From Orientallactaga sibirica (Eukaryota > Chordata > Mammalia > Rodentia > Dipodidae), in contig JAEOAD010000982.1 of assembly GCA_036365145.1 (NCBI GenBank), forward strand, positions 4,862,001 to 4,926,000: 64,000 bases of DNA, written 5' to 3'. A program made the translations under genes and the position numbers. Numbering within the stretch: the first letter of the stretch is position 1; each line of letters begins with the position of its first letter. The notes below the pieces were generated by a model. It saw only the letters and a program-made list of their open reading frames with translations, had not been told where the DNA came from and did no database searches. Positions 54,519-64,000 of the stretch are shown piece by piece.

Positions 54519-54880
54519 CTGCTGCGGAGATACTTTAGTCAGTAAAGTGATTGCCTTGCATGTCTGGTCTGAGGACCTGAGTTTGTTCTCTAGAATTCAT
54601 ATTAAAATGACAGGGGTAGTGGCACATACCTGTAATCTCAGTGCTGGGAGGTGGAGATAGGAAAATTCCTAGAGCTTGCTGTCCAGCCAGTCTAGCTTAA
54701 TTGGTGAGGCCCAGGCCAATGAGAGACCCTGTCTCAAAAAGAAATGTGCATGGCATTCCTGAGGAATGACAGCTGAAATTGTCCTCTGGCCTACACACAT
54801 GTAAACGTACGTACACATACATATAATCTACAGTCTCATACAAACATACAGACTCTCACATACGAAATAAACAAATAAGA
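54519..54880 (+). mobile_element. B4/RSINE1-type SINE
   Basis: Forward: gggctgctgcggagatac (head), cataatccc-type block at 54630, ccagccagtctagcttaattgg, gagagaccctgtctc, CA-rich tail. Confidence 0.9.
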
Positions 54881-55446
54881 AAAAGTACACTAAATTATGT
54901 ATAGGAAGTGAGTGCACCAACAGATTGGGTTGTATAGTTGCTTTTAGTACTACCTATGTGTTGAATAATGTGTTCTTGAAGTACTACCTGGGAGAATTCA
55001 CTCACTCGGACATTTCAGGAATAACACATATAGCCAGCCAATGCATTTAAGGAAATATCAAATTAAATGCCAGAATTATTACTGATTGAATGGTCCAGAA
55101 ACCATAATTAAAGCATGACTCTTACGACCTATATATTATACATAGAAAAAGTAATAGTTATATAAGCTGCTAAAATAATTCATAGCAATATTTATAGAAT
55201 CCAAATGCTAAATGGAATCTCAAAAAGTCTTTTTCTCTGCTTCCAGGCAGAACTGTTTGACTCATATGATAAATGGAAATCCTTCCAATTCTTGAAGATT
55301 TATAGGCAAAGAGCTTCCAACTTCAACACTGTAATTTTGATTTTGAATTTCAGTGGAGAACAGATGTTCAGATTTTATAAAAAATGATCATAAGCATATG
55401 ACATATTTTATTTTGCATTATTTTGTACTACACTTCTTTCTTTATC
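54881..55446. other. No recognised feature
   Basis: AT-rich. A small frame at 55205-55387 has no support as a gene. Confidence 0.4.
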
Positions 55447-55512
55447 ATTTTTTTTTCTGAGACATTTTCTCACCCTATAATCCAGGCTGGCCTGAAATTC
55501 ACTATACATGCT
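55447..55512 (-). mobile_element. B1 SINE, left part (split by LTR)
   Basis: Reverse B1 start: ttctgagacattttctcacc, ccaggctggcctgaaattcac. It resumes at 56210. Confidence 0.75.
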
Positions 55513-55779
55513 GTTTCTGTTACCTTCTCCTTGCTGGGACAAAATGCCTGACAACACTCAGTTTAAGGCAGGAAGAGTTTATTTCAGCTTTCCATTGCAG
55601 TTTACAATCCCATCATGAAGGCATGGGAAGGCAAGGCAGCTGGACCAGGAGAAGGCCAATCACATTTAGCCCACAGTGAAGAACAATAAATGCTGGAGTT
55701 CAGCCAGCTCTCTCCTTCGTATACAGTTTAGATCCCCAGCACATGGCATGGTGCTGTCCACAGTTAAAAGTGGATCTCT

Positions 55780-55925
55780 CACTGGGCATGTTGGTGCACG
55801 CCTTCAATCCCAGCACTTGGGAGGCAGAGGTAGGAGGATCGCCATAAGTTCAAGGCCACCCTAGGATTACATAGAGAATTCCAGGTCAGCCTGGGCTAGA
55901 GTGAAACCTTACCTTGATAAAATGA

Positions 55926-55969
<44 letters not shown>

Positions 55970-56079
55970 AGGGAGGGAGGGAGGGAGGGAGGGAGGGAGG
56001 GAGGGAGGGAGGGAAGGAAGGAAGGAAGGAAGGAAGGAAGGAAGGAAGGAAGGAAGGAAGGAAGGAAGAGAGAGAAAGA
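55780..56079 (+). mobile_element. B1 SINE with an expanded purine tail
   Basis: Forward: cactgggcatgttggtgcacg, cagcacttgggaggcag, ggatcgccataagttcaagg, gggctagagtgaaacc. The tail then becomes microsatellites. Target duplication ggatctct at 55772-55779 and 56080-56087. Confidence 0.94.
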
Positions 56080-56080
56080 G
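55923..56080. repeat. (GAAA)n(GGGA)n(GGAA)n purine tract
   Basis: About 158 bp of uninterrupted purines in three unit types: GAAA (55925-55969), GGGA (55970-56012), GGAA (56013-56067). Confidence 0.96.
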
Positions 56081-56209
56081 GATCTCTCCACCTCAATTAA
56101 CCAAATCAGGGTAACCCCTCATATGCATGCTCAGAGGCTAACCAAAATCCCTCACAAGTGACTCTAGGTCCTTCCAAGTTGAAAATCATATAAACCATCA
56201 CCTACCCCA

Positions 56210-56290
56210 GGCTTACCTTGAATCCATGGACACCCTCCTGCCTCAGACTCCTAAGTTCTAGGATTGTTGATGTGAACCTCTATACGTGCT
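56210..56290 (-). mobile_element. B1 SINE, right part
   Basis: Continues 55447-55512: ccaggcttaccttgaatcc, cctcctgcctcagactcc, ctaagttctaggattg. Confidence 0.75.
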
Positions 56291-56565
56291 TATATTTCTA
56301 ACTGTTTACATCACTGCTGTCTTTACTTTGTTCGTGATCTCTGCACTAATCCATAGCACCTGACATCCTGGAGAGAAGGAAAACCTTAATAACAACAAAA
56401 AATGACTAATAATGATTTTTGACATTTGGAAAAAGGTCACTATTCTCCTTTATTGATACAAAAAGTTATGTGGTGTGGACTGACATATCTTCATTCTCAG
56501 TGGGCCACTGAAATTGATACTTTTCTTCTCATTTCAATAAAATTGACCTGATAAAAATGCAGATA

Positions 56566-56768
56566 GGAACTGGAGAGATGGCTTAGCAGTTAAGGCACTT
56601 GCCTGTGAAGCCTAAGGATCCAGGTTTGGTTCCCCAGAACCCATATAAGCCAGATGCACATGGTGGCACATGCATTTGGAAATTGTTTGTGGTGGCTGGA
56701 GGCCCCGGTGTACCCATCTCTCTTTCTCTCTCTCTCTCTCATTCATAAATAAATAAAAAGTAAAAAAA
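56566..56768 (+). mobile_element. B2-superfamily (Dip-like) SINE
   Basis: Forward: ggaactggagagatggcttagc, 'gccagatgcacatggtggcac', CT tail, (AAAT)n. Confidence 0.95.
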
Positions 56769-56777
56769 ATATTTAAG

Positions 56778-56985
56778 GGTTGGAGAGATGGATTAGCAGT
56801 TAAGACACTTGCCTGTGAAGTGTAAGGACCCAGTTTCAATTCCCCAGTACCCACATAAGCCAAATTCAAAAAGTGGCACATGTATCTGGAGTGTGCTTGC
56901 AATGGCTAGAGGACCTAGGGTGCCCATTCTATTTCTCCCTTTCTGTCTCTCTCCCCCCAATAGATAAAGAAAATATTTTTTTAAG
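56778..56985 (+). mobile_element. B2-superfamily (Dip-like) SINE (tandem neighbour)
   Basis: Forward: gggttggagagatggattagc, 'gccaaattcaaaaagtggcac', CT tail. It follows the previous copy by about 10 bp. Confidence 0.94.
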
Positions 56986-57004
56986 CTTAAGAAAATGGTA
57001 GACA

Positions 57005-57330
57005 TAGGTGTTTACCTCAAAAGTATGGAGACCTGAGCTTCACTCCAATAACCACTTAAAAAGTCAGACATAGTGGTATGATCTTGTAATCCCATCACGG
57101 AAGTGTAGAAAGAAGAATCCCTCAGGCTCACTGGCAAGCTCGTCCAGATTAACTGGCGAATTCTAGGCAATGAGAGACCTCATCCTATACATAATGGACA
57201 ATCTTCCTGAGGATGACACCTGAGGCTGTCTTCTTGCCTCTTCATGCACACATGTGCACACACACACACATCTTCCCATACACATACATGCTCCCACACA
57301 CATACGTGCATGCACAACACACACACCAAA
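57005..57330 (+). mobile_element. B4/RSINE1-type SINE
   Basis: Forward: tcaaaagtatggagacctgag, agtcagacatagtggtatg, gcaatgagagacctcatcc, cacctgaggctgtcttcttgc, CA-rich tail. Confidence 0.88.
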
Positions 57331-57627
57331 AAATCACCCATGAGCTATGATAGGACGTTCAATGGCTTATCACTGGAGAGATAAATACATTCTAGATGTA
57401 TCTCAATTATACTTTAACATTTCTATAGATTTTACTGATAAGAAAAGTGGACTTTTCCCTGTTTTCTTACTGCTGCCAAACACGGATTAGCAGTGACAGT
57501 ACACAAAGCCTTCCATTTGCTGTCACCAAGGTGAATGGGGAATGACTTCCTGTGCATGATAGTTGTGAAATAATGATTGTGAACATTGTAGACCTGAAGC
57601 TAAAGCCCTTGGCAACAGAAAAGATCA

Positions 57628-58385
57628 TGTGGTAGTTAATCTCTCTTGTAAACTTGACCAGATCAGGAATCAAGTAAGAGATTCTTGAGCAGGTCTCTGA
57701 GGGCATTTCTAAGGAGAACTGGCTAAGGCAAAAAGGCCTTCCCCCAGAATGGCCATCCCTTTCATTGGCAGTCTATACAGAAAGATCTTATAGAAAAAAG
57801 CAGGCTGGAAAGATGGCTTAGCGGTTAAGGTGCCTGCCTGCAAAGCCCAAGAACTCCCGTTCAAATCTCCAGGCCCCACGTTTAGCCAGAAGCAAAAGTG
57901 ACACAAGCATGCAACGTTGCACATGCACACAAGGGGGTGCACGCATCTGGAATTCGTTCACAGTGGCTGAGAGGCCCTGGCGTGCCCATTCTCTGTCTCT
58001 CTCTTTCTCTCTGCTCTCTCTCTCTCTCTCTCTGTCTCTGACAAATTAAAAAAAATAAAAGAAAAAAGCAGTGTTTTTCCTAATTGCCCTTTCTGCTTGT
58101 TTTGTTACCATCCTTCGTGGATATCAGAGTCCAGCTTCTTCAGTCTTCCAATGTGTATTGAAGACCAGCATCTCGCTGGGACTCATCCAGGCCTTCAGCA
58201 CCAGATTTGGACTCCTGATGCATTGTGCCTGAAGGACTGAGCAGCTGCCAGAATGTCAGAGTCTAACCCGCTGATAGCCATTTTGGACGACCCAGTCCAT
58301 ATCCTGTAAGCCAATCAGAAATATCCTATTTGTAATGAATTCATTAGTTGTGTTCCTCTACAGAACACTGGTGAATATCCTTACA
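57628..58385 (+). mobile_element. MLT2-like ERVL LTR, split by a SINE
   Basis: Forward: tgtggtagttaatctctcttg, tcttgagcaggtctctgagg, then after the SINE at 57804 gactcatccaggccttc, cctgatgcattgtgcc, ccagtccatatcctgtaagcc, gttcctctacagaacactgg. These follow the order of MLT2 LTRs of ERVL elements. Confidence 0.8.
57804..58059 (+). mobile_element. B2-superfamily SINE, intermediate subfamily, inside the MLT2-like LTR
   Basis: Forward: gctggaaagatggcttagcgg, single B box gttcaaatc, 'cgtttagccagaagc', 'acacaagggggtgcacgc' (57927-57944), CT tail. Perfect 12-bp target duplication agaaaaaagcag at 57792-57803 and 58060-58071. Confidence 0.96.
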
Positions 58386-59069
58386 GAAACCAAAGCTGTG
58401 CATTTCCATATGCTACATGAGTCTTCTTCGGCAAGACACATATCTTCCTAGGAGCACAGATTTACAAATTGGATCTGTTTTTCCTTGACAGATGGCCCCT
58501 GAACATGTACATTTGTCATCTTTTACAACTAACCTTGGCTTTCTCCAATATGTATGTTTTATGGGACTCAATGGGGGAGCCTCTAGGCATTGTGCTTTTA
58601 TCTAGAGCTAAAGCAAACTAACAGCTCTTAGTTCATGGGGCATAGATGTAGTTGGATTAATGTTTCCTTTTATAGTGAAATTCCAGAAGTACTTTCATAT
58701 ATTGTAAAGCATATATGGAAGCAGTGACCTTACCCAGACTCTTCAAAGCTTTAAGTCAATTGTTGATTTCAACAAATTAAGCCACCAGCATGTAAAATTT
58801 TCCTTGTAGCTTTGCTGAAAAGGTAACCAAATTAAAACTTCCCTCCCTTCTTCCTCCCTACCTCTCTCTCTGCCTTCTCTTTCCCTTCCTGCCCTTTCCT
58901 CCTCTTCCCCAACTCATATCTCCTTCCCTCCCTTTCTCTAGCATGTCCTCACACACATAACCTGATGCTCATTTTATCTATTATATACATCGAGCATGAC
59001 ATAAATACAGTAACTTCTAAAGAGCCACGTTAAGAAAACTGTTGTACATTAAAGTCATGTTCAACTAAA
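58386..59069. other. No recognised feature; pyrimidine-rich segment
   Basis: 58840-58945 is strongly pyrimidine-rich (cctccc/cttcct units). The rest is unclassified AT-rich DNA. Confidence 0.45.
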
Positions 59070-59168
59070 CATTACTCTTGTAATCCAAGCCCTTGGGAAG
59101 CTGAGGCAAGAAGAACACAAGTTTGAAGCCAGCTTGGAAAACAGGGAGATCCTGTCTCTATATTAAAC
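59070..59168 (+). mobile_element. B1-like SINE, short/old
   Basis: cttgtaatccaagcccttggg, agctgaggcaagaag, ggagatcctgtctctat; 5' head partly lost. Confidence 0.75.
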
Positions 59169-59461
59169 TTCTTAATAAATATAAAGGTCATGTCCATCTG
59201 AGTCAATAAAGATAAACCATTTCTAATCTTCCTTGTTATTGAAAATCAAGTTTATCTGATTTAAAAGAATATTATGTTTGTATGTATTAAACCAGTTTTA
59301 TGAAAGCCAATTTTCACTATATAAAAGACCATTTTTTTTTTAATTTGGAAAAAATTAAATGTGAATTATAGTAAGGAAAATCTGATTAAAGTTAGGAATA
59401 GAATGAAAATGGTGGAAACTTTTAAAAATGGACTGCAAAACTACTATGTGCCTAGTAGAAT

Positions 59462-59820
59462 TTTGCATGTGTATATGTGGTTGTTGTTGTTGTGTGTATG
59501 TGTGTGTGTGTGTTTTCATATGTATAGGGGGCACATGTATGTGTATGTGGGTAGAGGCCAGTGATCATTGCCAGAGGGCTTCCTCGGTAGCTGTCTATTA
59601 TACTTTTTAAGAGGGTCTCTCACTGAACCTAGAGCTCAGTGATTCAGCTAGACTTGCTAGCCAGTGAGCCCTAGGGATCCTCCTGTCTCTGCCTCCCCAA
59701 GTACTGAGATTACAGAAATGTACCACCATACCCAGCATTTTTATGTGGCTACTGTAAATCCAAACTCAGGATTTCATGCTTTTGCAGTAAACACTTTACC
59801 CACTGAGCCATATCCCCAAA
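59462..59820 (-). mobile_element. B4/RSINE1-type SINE
   Basis: Reverse: GT-rich tail, tagaggccagtgatcattgcc, gagggtctctcactgaacc, tactgagattacagaaatg, cccactgagccatatcccc. Confidence 0.92.
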
Positions 59821-60761
59821 CTGCTAGGATTTTTTTTTTTAACACACATAAAAACTGGGATTTTATAAAGAATATTCTGCAAACCAACTTATTCTGTAAG
59901 TGTGCTGTCTGACTAGCACTGGTGAGCTATCCACATACTTTAGTAGATTTCCCATGATCATATAGATTTCTCTTATTAAAACACAATCATATCATATCTT
60001 ATTGTATTATCAATAATAACACCATTCCTTGCTGCTTGTTTTTTCTATTAATGATATATATGAGATATATTTTCTTTATTTGATTTTTCTCCAAATAATG
60101 ACCTGCCTTTTACATCAAGTATAAACATAAAATACCAGCCAAATCCTCCTCAAATTAGATCATCCTCGGCATTTCCCTATATTAAATGTTATGTCTATAA
60201 GTTCATCAAATAATAGCAGTTCCATATCATGTGTATACATTCTTGGCCTCGTCATCTGCCCAAGATTTGTCACTTCCATTTAATCATGTTTGGGCAAGAC
60301 TCCATGGAGTCACTTATCATAAATCTACATCCAAACGTGAGCCAACAAATAACCTCTTGGGAAGGTGAGATGTAGAGAAGACCTCCAATCTGGAACTAGT
60401 TCCATTCTATATTTCATCAAAACATTTATTCCTCCCATACTGTAGTTGAAATGGATTTTCTAGGCTGGGTATGATAAGACAAGATGTATTTGTGAGCAAC
60501 ATCTTATAATACCCCTTGACAATCAGTGTGGATAAACACTAACAGGAAGAATTGCTGGAGGCTGTCTATGTAAACATAAATGAATTTATAAGCTGCAGAT
60601 ATTTTACTGATAATATGATGTGATAGATGATTCTCATGTGATGACTTTTAACTCTTTCCATATGTATAAGCATGGAATATACTCAATATTTTAAGCAATC
60701 CTACTTGACTCTCAGATAAAATAAAAGAGAATTTTTGCAAGTAAATTATTGTTCCTCTATA
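59821..60761. other. No recognised feature
   Basis: AT-rich unique-looking sequence of 0.9 kb with no coding signal. Confidence 0.45.
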
Positions 60762-61110
60762 TGTGGTGGTTTGATTCAGGTGTCCCCAATAAATTTAGGT
60801 GTTCTGAATGTTAGGTTCCCAGCTAATGGAGACTTGGGAACTAATGCCTCCTGGAGGCAGTGTATTGTTGAGGCAGGGCTTATAGGTATTATAGCTGGTG
60901 TCCCCTTGCCAGTGTTTGGCACACTGTCCTGTTGCTGCTGTCCACCTGATGTTGGCCAAGAGATGTTATCCACCCTCTGCTTATGCCGTTGTTGTTCCCT
61001 GCCATCATGGAGCTTCCCCTCAAGTCTGTAAACCAAAATAAACCCTTTTTGTCCCACAAGCTGCTCTCAGTTGGGTGATTTCTGCCAGCAATGCAAACCT
61101 GACTGCAACA
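60762..61110 (+). mobile_element. MaLR solo LTR (young lineage) with 5-bp target duplication
   Basis: 349-bp forward LTR, TGTGGTGGTTTG ... CTGACTGCAACA, intact at both ends. It is flanked by ctata at 60757-60761 and 61111-61115. AATAAA lies at about 61038. A 5-bp duplication is the ERVL/MaLR hallmark, and no internal sequence remains. Confidence 0.96.
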
Positions 61111-61177
61111 CTATATAAGTTTAGTTTAGTCCTTACATATTGTACTCCCATAAGATTAAGAAAGAGATCCGTAAAAC

Positions 61178-61319
61178 CGGCCATGGTGGCACATGCCTTT
61201 AATCCCAGCACTCGGAAGGTAGAGGTAGGAGGATCGTTGTGAGTTCAAGGCCACCCTGAGACTACATAGTGAATTCCAGGTCAGCCTGGACCAGAGTGAG
61301 ACTCTACCTCGAAAAACCA

Positions 61320-61383
<64 letters not shown>

Positions 61384-61384
61384 C
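61178..61384 (+). mobile_element. B1 SINE with (AAAG)n tail
   Basis: Forward: ccggccatggtggcacatgcc, cagcactcggaaggtagagg, gtgaattccaggtcagcctgg, ctctacctcgaaaaacc, then (AAAG)n at 61318-61383. Confidence 0.96.
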
Positions 61385-61399
61385 ATAAAAAATTAATCT

Positions 61400-61540
61400 C
61401 AGCTAGGTGTGATGGTCTGGCACATGCCTATAATACTAGCACTCAAGAAGGTTACAGAAGGTTTGAAGCAATCCTGGTCACAGTGAGTTCCAGGCCAGCC
61501 AGTCCCTACTTAGTGAGACTCTGTCTCAAAATCAAGACAA
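61400..61540 (+). mobile_element. B1 SINE, diverged
   Basis: agctaggtgtgatggtctggc, cctataatactagcactc, gagttccaggccagcc, gagactctgtctcaaaat. Confidence 0.88.
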
Positions 61541-61549
61541 AAATTATAA

Positions 61550-61690
61550 CAGTGGTACACACCTGTCATCCCAGCATTTAGGAGACTGACATGGGAAGAT
61601 GGTAAAGTTCATACAGTCTGGGCTATTTGGATCTTGGCCAGCCAGAAATGTACAGTGAGACCCTGTTTCATCATGTAAAAAACAGTCTAA
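61550..61690 (+). mobile_element. B1 SINE, diverged (third in a row)
   Basis: cagtggtacacacctgtcatcc, cagcatttaggagactg, gtgagaccctgtttcatc. Confidence 0.85.
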
Positions 61691-61696
61691 TGATAG

Positions 61697-62010
61697 GCTA
61701 GGGAGATGGCTCAGTGGTTAAAGCATTTGCCGCAAAAGCACAAGTTCCTGAATTCAGATACTCAGAATCCATATAAAGCCAGACACTGTAGCACTAACAT
61801 CTGTACTTCCAAGATTCTTAGGGCAAGTAGGGAGGAGGAGACAGGAGAATCACTAGGGAGCTCACGGCTAGCAAGTCTGGTGAATGCAGCAGTGAACAAG
61901 AGACCCTTGCCTCAAACAGGGTGGAAGGAGAGGATCAACGCCCCGAGGCTGTCCTCTGACGTGCACATACACACCATTGCACATGCCCACCCTCCCACAC
62001 ACAATTATTC
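61697..62010 (+). mobile_element. B4/RSINE1-type SINE
   Basis: Forward: taggctagggagatggctcag (head), aaagccagacactgtagcac, agacaggagaatcactaggg, gaggctgtcctctgacgtgc. Confidence 0.92.
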
Positions 62011-62686
62011 TTGGTAAATTCCAAGTCATCTTTTCATGTTGGGAGAACTGTAACTTTTGACTTGCTGGATATCTCAGAACTACATGGATCTCTACTTCAG
62101 GGGGAAATTAATTGTGAAAGATCATTGAAATGATGGTGCTTTTTAGTTGCCCCAGATATAGAGTTATGTCCCCCTGAAGGACACTCCCTCCCTACCCCAC
62201 CCTGCAGGGTTGCCTCTGTACTTGCAGTTTGAATATGAGTCCATGAATTTTTGGATGTGACATTATTTATGGAAATATGAAATAAATATGCAGTTATTGG
62301 CAATGGTCTCACAAATCCTAAGCACTTTCAACTCAGACAAATGATCATGCTGGGATTAGATTTACAGAGAGAAGGAGATACATGCTGTGAACAGTGTGTA
62401 TCCTAGGCAATGTCTACCATTTACTAAGTGGGTGCAACAAGGCTCGTATTTTATTAAAATCAGAAGAGAAAAGAAGACCATGGGATGTCCATCTGGCACC
62501 AGCTTTATGCAGAGCAAAATCTGTCTTTCCCTCCCTCCCTCCCTCCCCCCATATCTTACTCATTAAAATGAAGTTAGTTTGTAGATCATGACTGTATGTT
62601 CTTGTGGTTTCAGCCTTGAACTTGGCTATATAGAAAATATATTTGACAGCTGTCTGACCTGGAGTGCATAGGTATCTTGATTGCTT
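62011..62686. other. No recognised feature
   Basis: Unclassified sequence; no long ORF or known repeat. Confidence 0.45.
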
Positions 62687-62702
62687 TTATTTTTATATTC
62701 TT

Positions 62703-62759
62703 CTCATTTATTTATTTATTTGAGAGAAAGAGGCAGAGAGAAGGGGGAAGATTTTATTT

Positions 62760-62790
<31 letters not shown>

Positions 62791-62938
62791 GGCACGCCAG
62801 GGCCTCCAGCCACTGCAAATGAACTCCAGATGCATGTGCCCCTTAGTTCATCTGGCTTGTGTGGGTCCTGGAGAATCAAACCAGGATCTTTTGGCTTTGC
62901 AGGCAAATGCCTTAACTGCTAAGCCATCTCTCCAGCCC
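62703..62938 (-). mobile_element. B2-superfamily (Dip-like) SINE with duplicated tail
   Basis: Reverse: the T/A-plus-GA tail is present twice ('tttatttgagagaaagaggc' and 'ttttatttgagagagagag'), followed by 'gggcacgccagggcctccagcc' and a head ending 62938. Flanks share an imperfect tattt(t/c)(t/g)atattctt duplication. Confidence 0.94.
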
Positions 62939-63164
62939 CTATTTCGATATTCTTTATTTCTGTCATTTTGCAATGTGTTCAGAACTGTGCCTGAAGCCAT
63001 TCTCACATGGACCTTCATGCTGCAGTCGTTTGCTAACTTATTTTTCTCTTTTGGGATTAAAATTCAAGTCTGTTCAGTAATGTAATGGATCAAAATCTCT
63101 CTTACAAGTTATTTATCAATAAATTAGACTGACATAAAATCAGTTTGTCTTTTCCTTACAAAGC

Positions 63165-64000
63165 AGAAGTTTTGTACGGATATGTGTTGGCACTATCATT
63201 CCCCTCTTCCCTGCTTCCACTCCACTTAGGGCCCTCCTTAGTGGGACTGCTGGTATTCACCATGGAGCTGTGGGTTATGCATTGTGAGGGCAGCAGTCAG
63301 TCATTTTGGGGGGGGGACAATGCCTTTGGATATTCCCTCCCACCCTATGGTTTTTACATTCTTTCTGACCCCTCTTCCACAAAATTCCCTGAGCCATGGT
63401 GGATGTGCTTTAAGTCTACATTAGTGTTGAGCTCTCAGCAGCTTCTGGATTTCTGTCTTGGTGCATTTTGAGTATCCTCAGTGTCTCCGTCCATCACACT
63501 GGCCCAGGTTATCAGGCTTGCTATGGAAGCAGCACTCTTGCTCATCTCACCAGCTCCTCTGTGGTTTCACATCATCCCTAGCTGCTGTACGAGGGTTGGT
63601 TCATCTCCTTCCAGGGAGTCAGCTGTTTTTTTCTTGTCTTGTTAATATATTTTGGTTGTCCTCAGTTATCACTGCTTTCTGAAAAAGAAAAACAGGTTCT
63701 CCAATGGAGAGTGAGATCAGGATAGGTTAAAGGGGATAAGATTTGTTAATTTAGAGACATTTTGATGGATGTGGTCTCACTTTTGGACAGAGACTAGTGG
63801 GGGCTCCTCACTGGAGTCCACAATCTTGGTCTCCATAGGATTCTGACTTGGATCCCAGTTCCAGTTAGTGATCCCTTCCCATTGAGTGGATCTTATAGCC
63901 AGAGAGCCATTAGTTACCCACCTAGGCTGTGTGCCACTATTGCACAGGTGTGAACATCTTGTCACATTGGTTGTTTTCATATAGTAGTGTCCATTTTTGC
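63165..64000 (-). mobile_element. L1 3'-UTR, family A (antisense), runs off the window
   Basis: gttggcactatcattcccc, gggccctccttagtggg, ctgacccctcttccac, ctatggaagcagcactcttgc, ctgaaaaagaaaaacagg, ttctccaatggagagtgag, ctgtgtgccactattgcac. Same block order as 8.8-10 kb. Confidence 0.82.

Larger units (their letters stand above)
55513..56209 (-). mobile_element. MaLR-type LTR with an internal B1 insertion
   Basis: Reverse LTR: ctgttaccttctccttgctgg, gcaggaagagtttatttcagc, aatcccatcatgaaggc, and after the B1 ccacctcaattaaccaaatc, ggtccttccaagttgaaaatc, ending near accatca. Confidence 0.85.

Noticed and set aside
55205..55387. 60-codon frame beginning after a ttccag site
   Set aside because: Short, AT-rich and without a recognisable domain or donor site; chance is the simpler explanation.
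55896..56161. Lys/Glu/Gly-rich and Ser/Phe/Leu-rich frames
   Set aside because: Same explanation: (GAAA)n(GGGA)n(GGAA)n tail of a B1.

Overview
This window is repeat-dense, gene-poor mammalian nuclear DNA. I could not support any protein-coding gene, tRNA, rRNA, CRISPR array or bacterial-type feature. The long open frames fall in microsatellites, SINE bodies, LTRs or L1 3' ends, apart from two short unexplained frames near 5.1-5.45 kb and 23.2-23.4 kb.

The repeats point to a myodont rodent outside the mouse/rat family, most likely a dipodoid (jerboa or jumping mouse). There are four SINE groups. (1) B1 copies carry the typical rodent internal repetition. (2) B2-superfamily SINEs have a tRNA-like head (consensus start GGGCTGGAGAGATGGCTTAG), a body reading GCCAGATGCACAAGGTGGC and a CT/GA-rich tail; they match the dipodid ('Dip') type rather than mouse B2. 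(3) A longer subfamily of that SINE has a duplicated B box. (4) Older B4/RSINE1-type composites are also present. The species assignment is inference from repeat families, not from a search.

LTR elements are all class III (ERVL/MaLR-like). One lineage has LTRs of about 346-349 bp (25.1, 37.9, 38.7 and 60.8 kb), one copy being a solo LTR with a perfect 5-bp target duplication. Older MaLR LTRs resembling the rodent MT/ORR1 group lie at 0, 5.6, 6.4, 21, 22.6, 32.9, 33.3, 35.9 and 55.5 kb, and an MLT2-like LTR at 57.6-58.4 kb. LINE content is L1 only. It consists of very old L1M-type 3' ends (4.1, 27, 30.3-31.4, 34.9, 44.7 and 51.4 kb) and two younger 3'-UTR families repeated in both orientations (0.2, 8.8-12.9, 16-17.5, 19.6, 39.2-40.5, 45.7, 49.2-50.7, 52.7, 54.2 and 63.2-64 kb).

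Layout: 0-17.6 kb is dominated by antisense L1 3' ends with nested LTRs and SINEs. 17.6-35 kb mixes SINEs with single-copy AT-rich DNA and L1M. 36.2-37.9 kb is the longest stretch with no recognised repeat. 38-41 kb holds an inverted MaLR LTR pair and a sense L1. 41-48 kb is SINE-rich. 49-54 kb holds L1s of both orientations. 54-64 kb is nested SINE/LTR/microsatellite DNA. The most interesting signals are the B-box-duplicated SINE subfamily, the near-consensus CTCF-like motif it carries, the inverted LTR pair, and several reconstructable nested insertions with target duplications.
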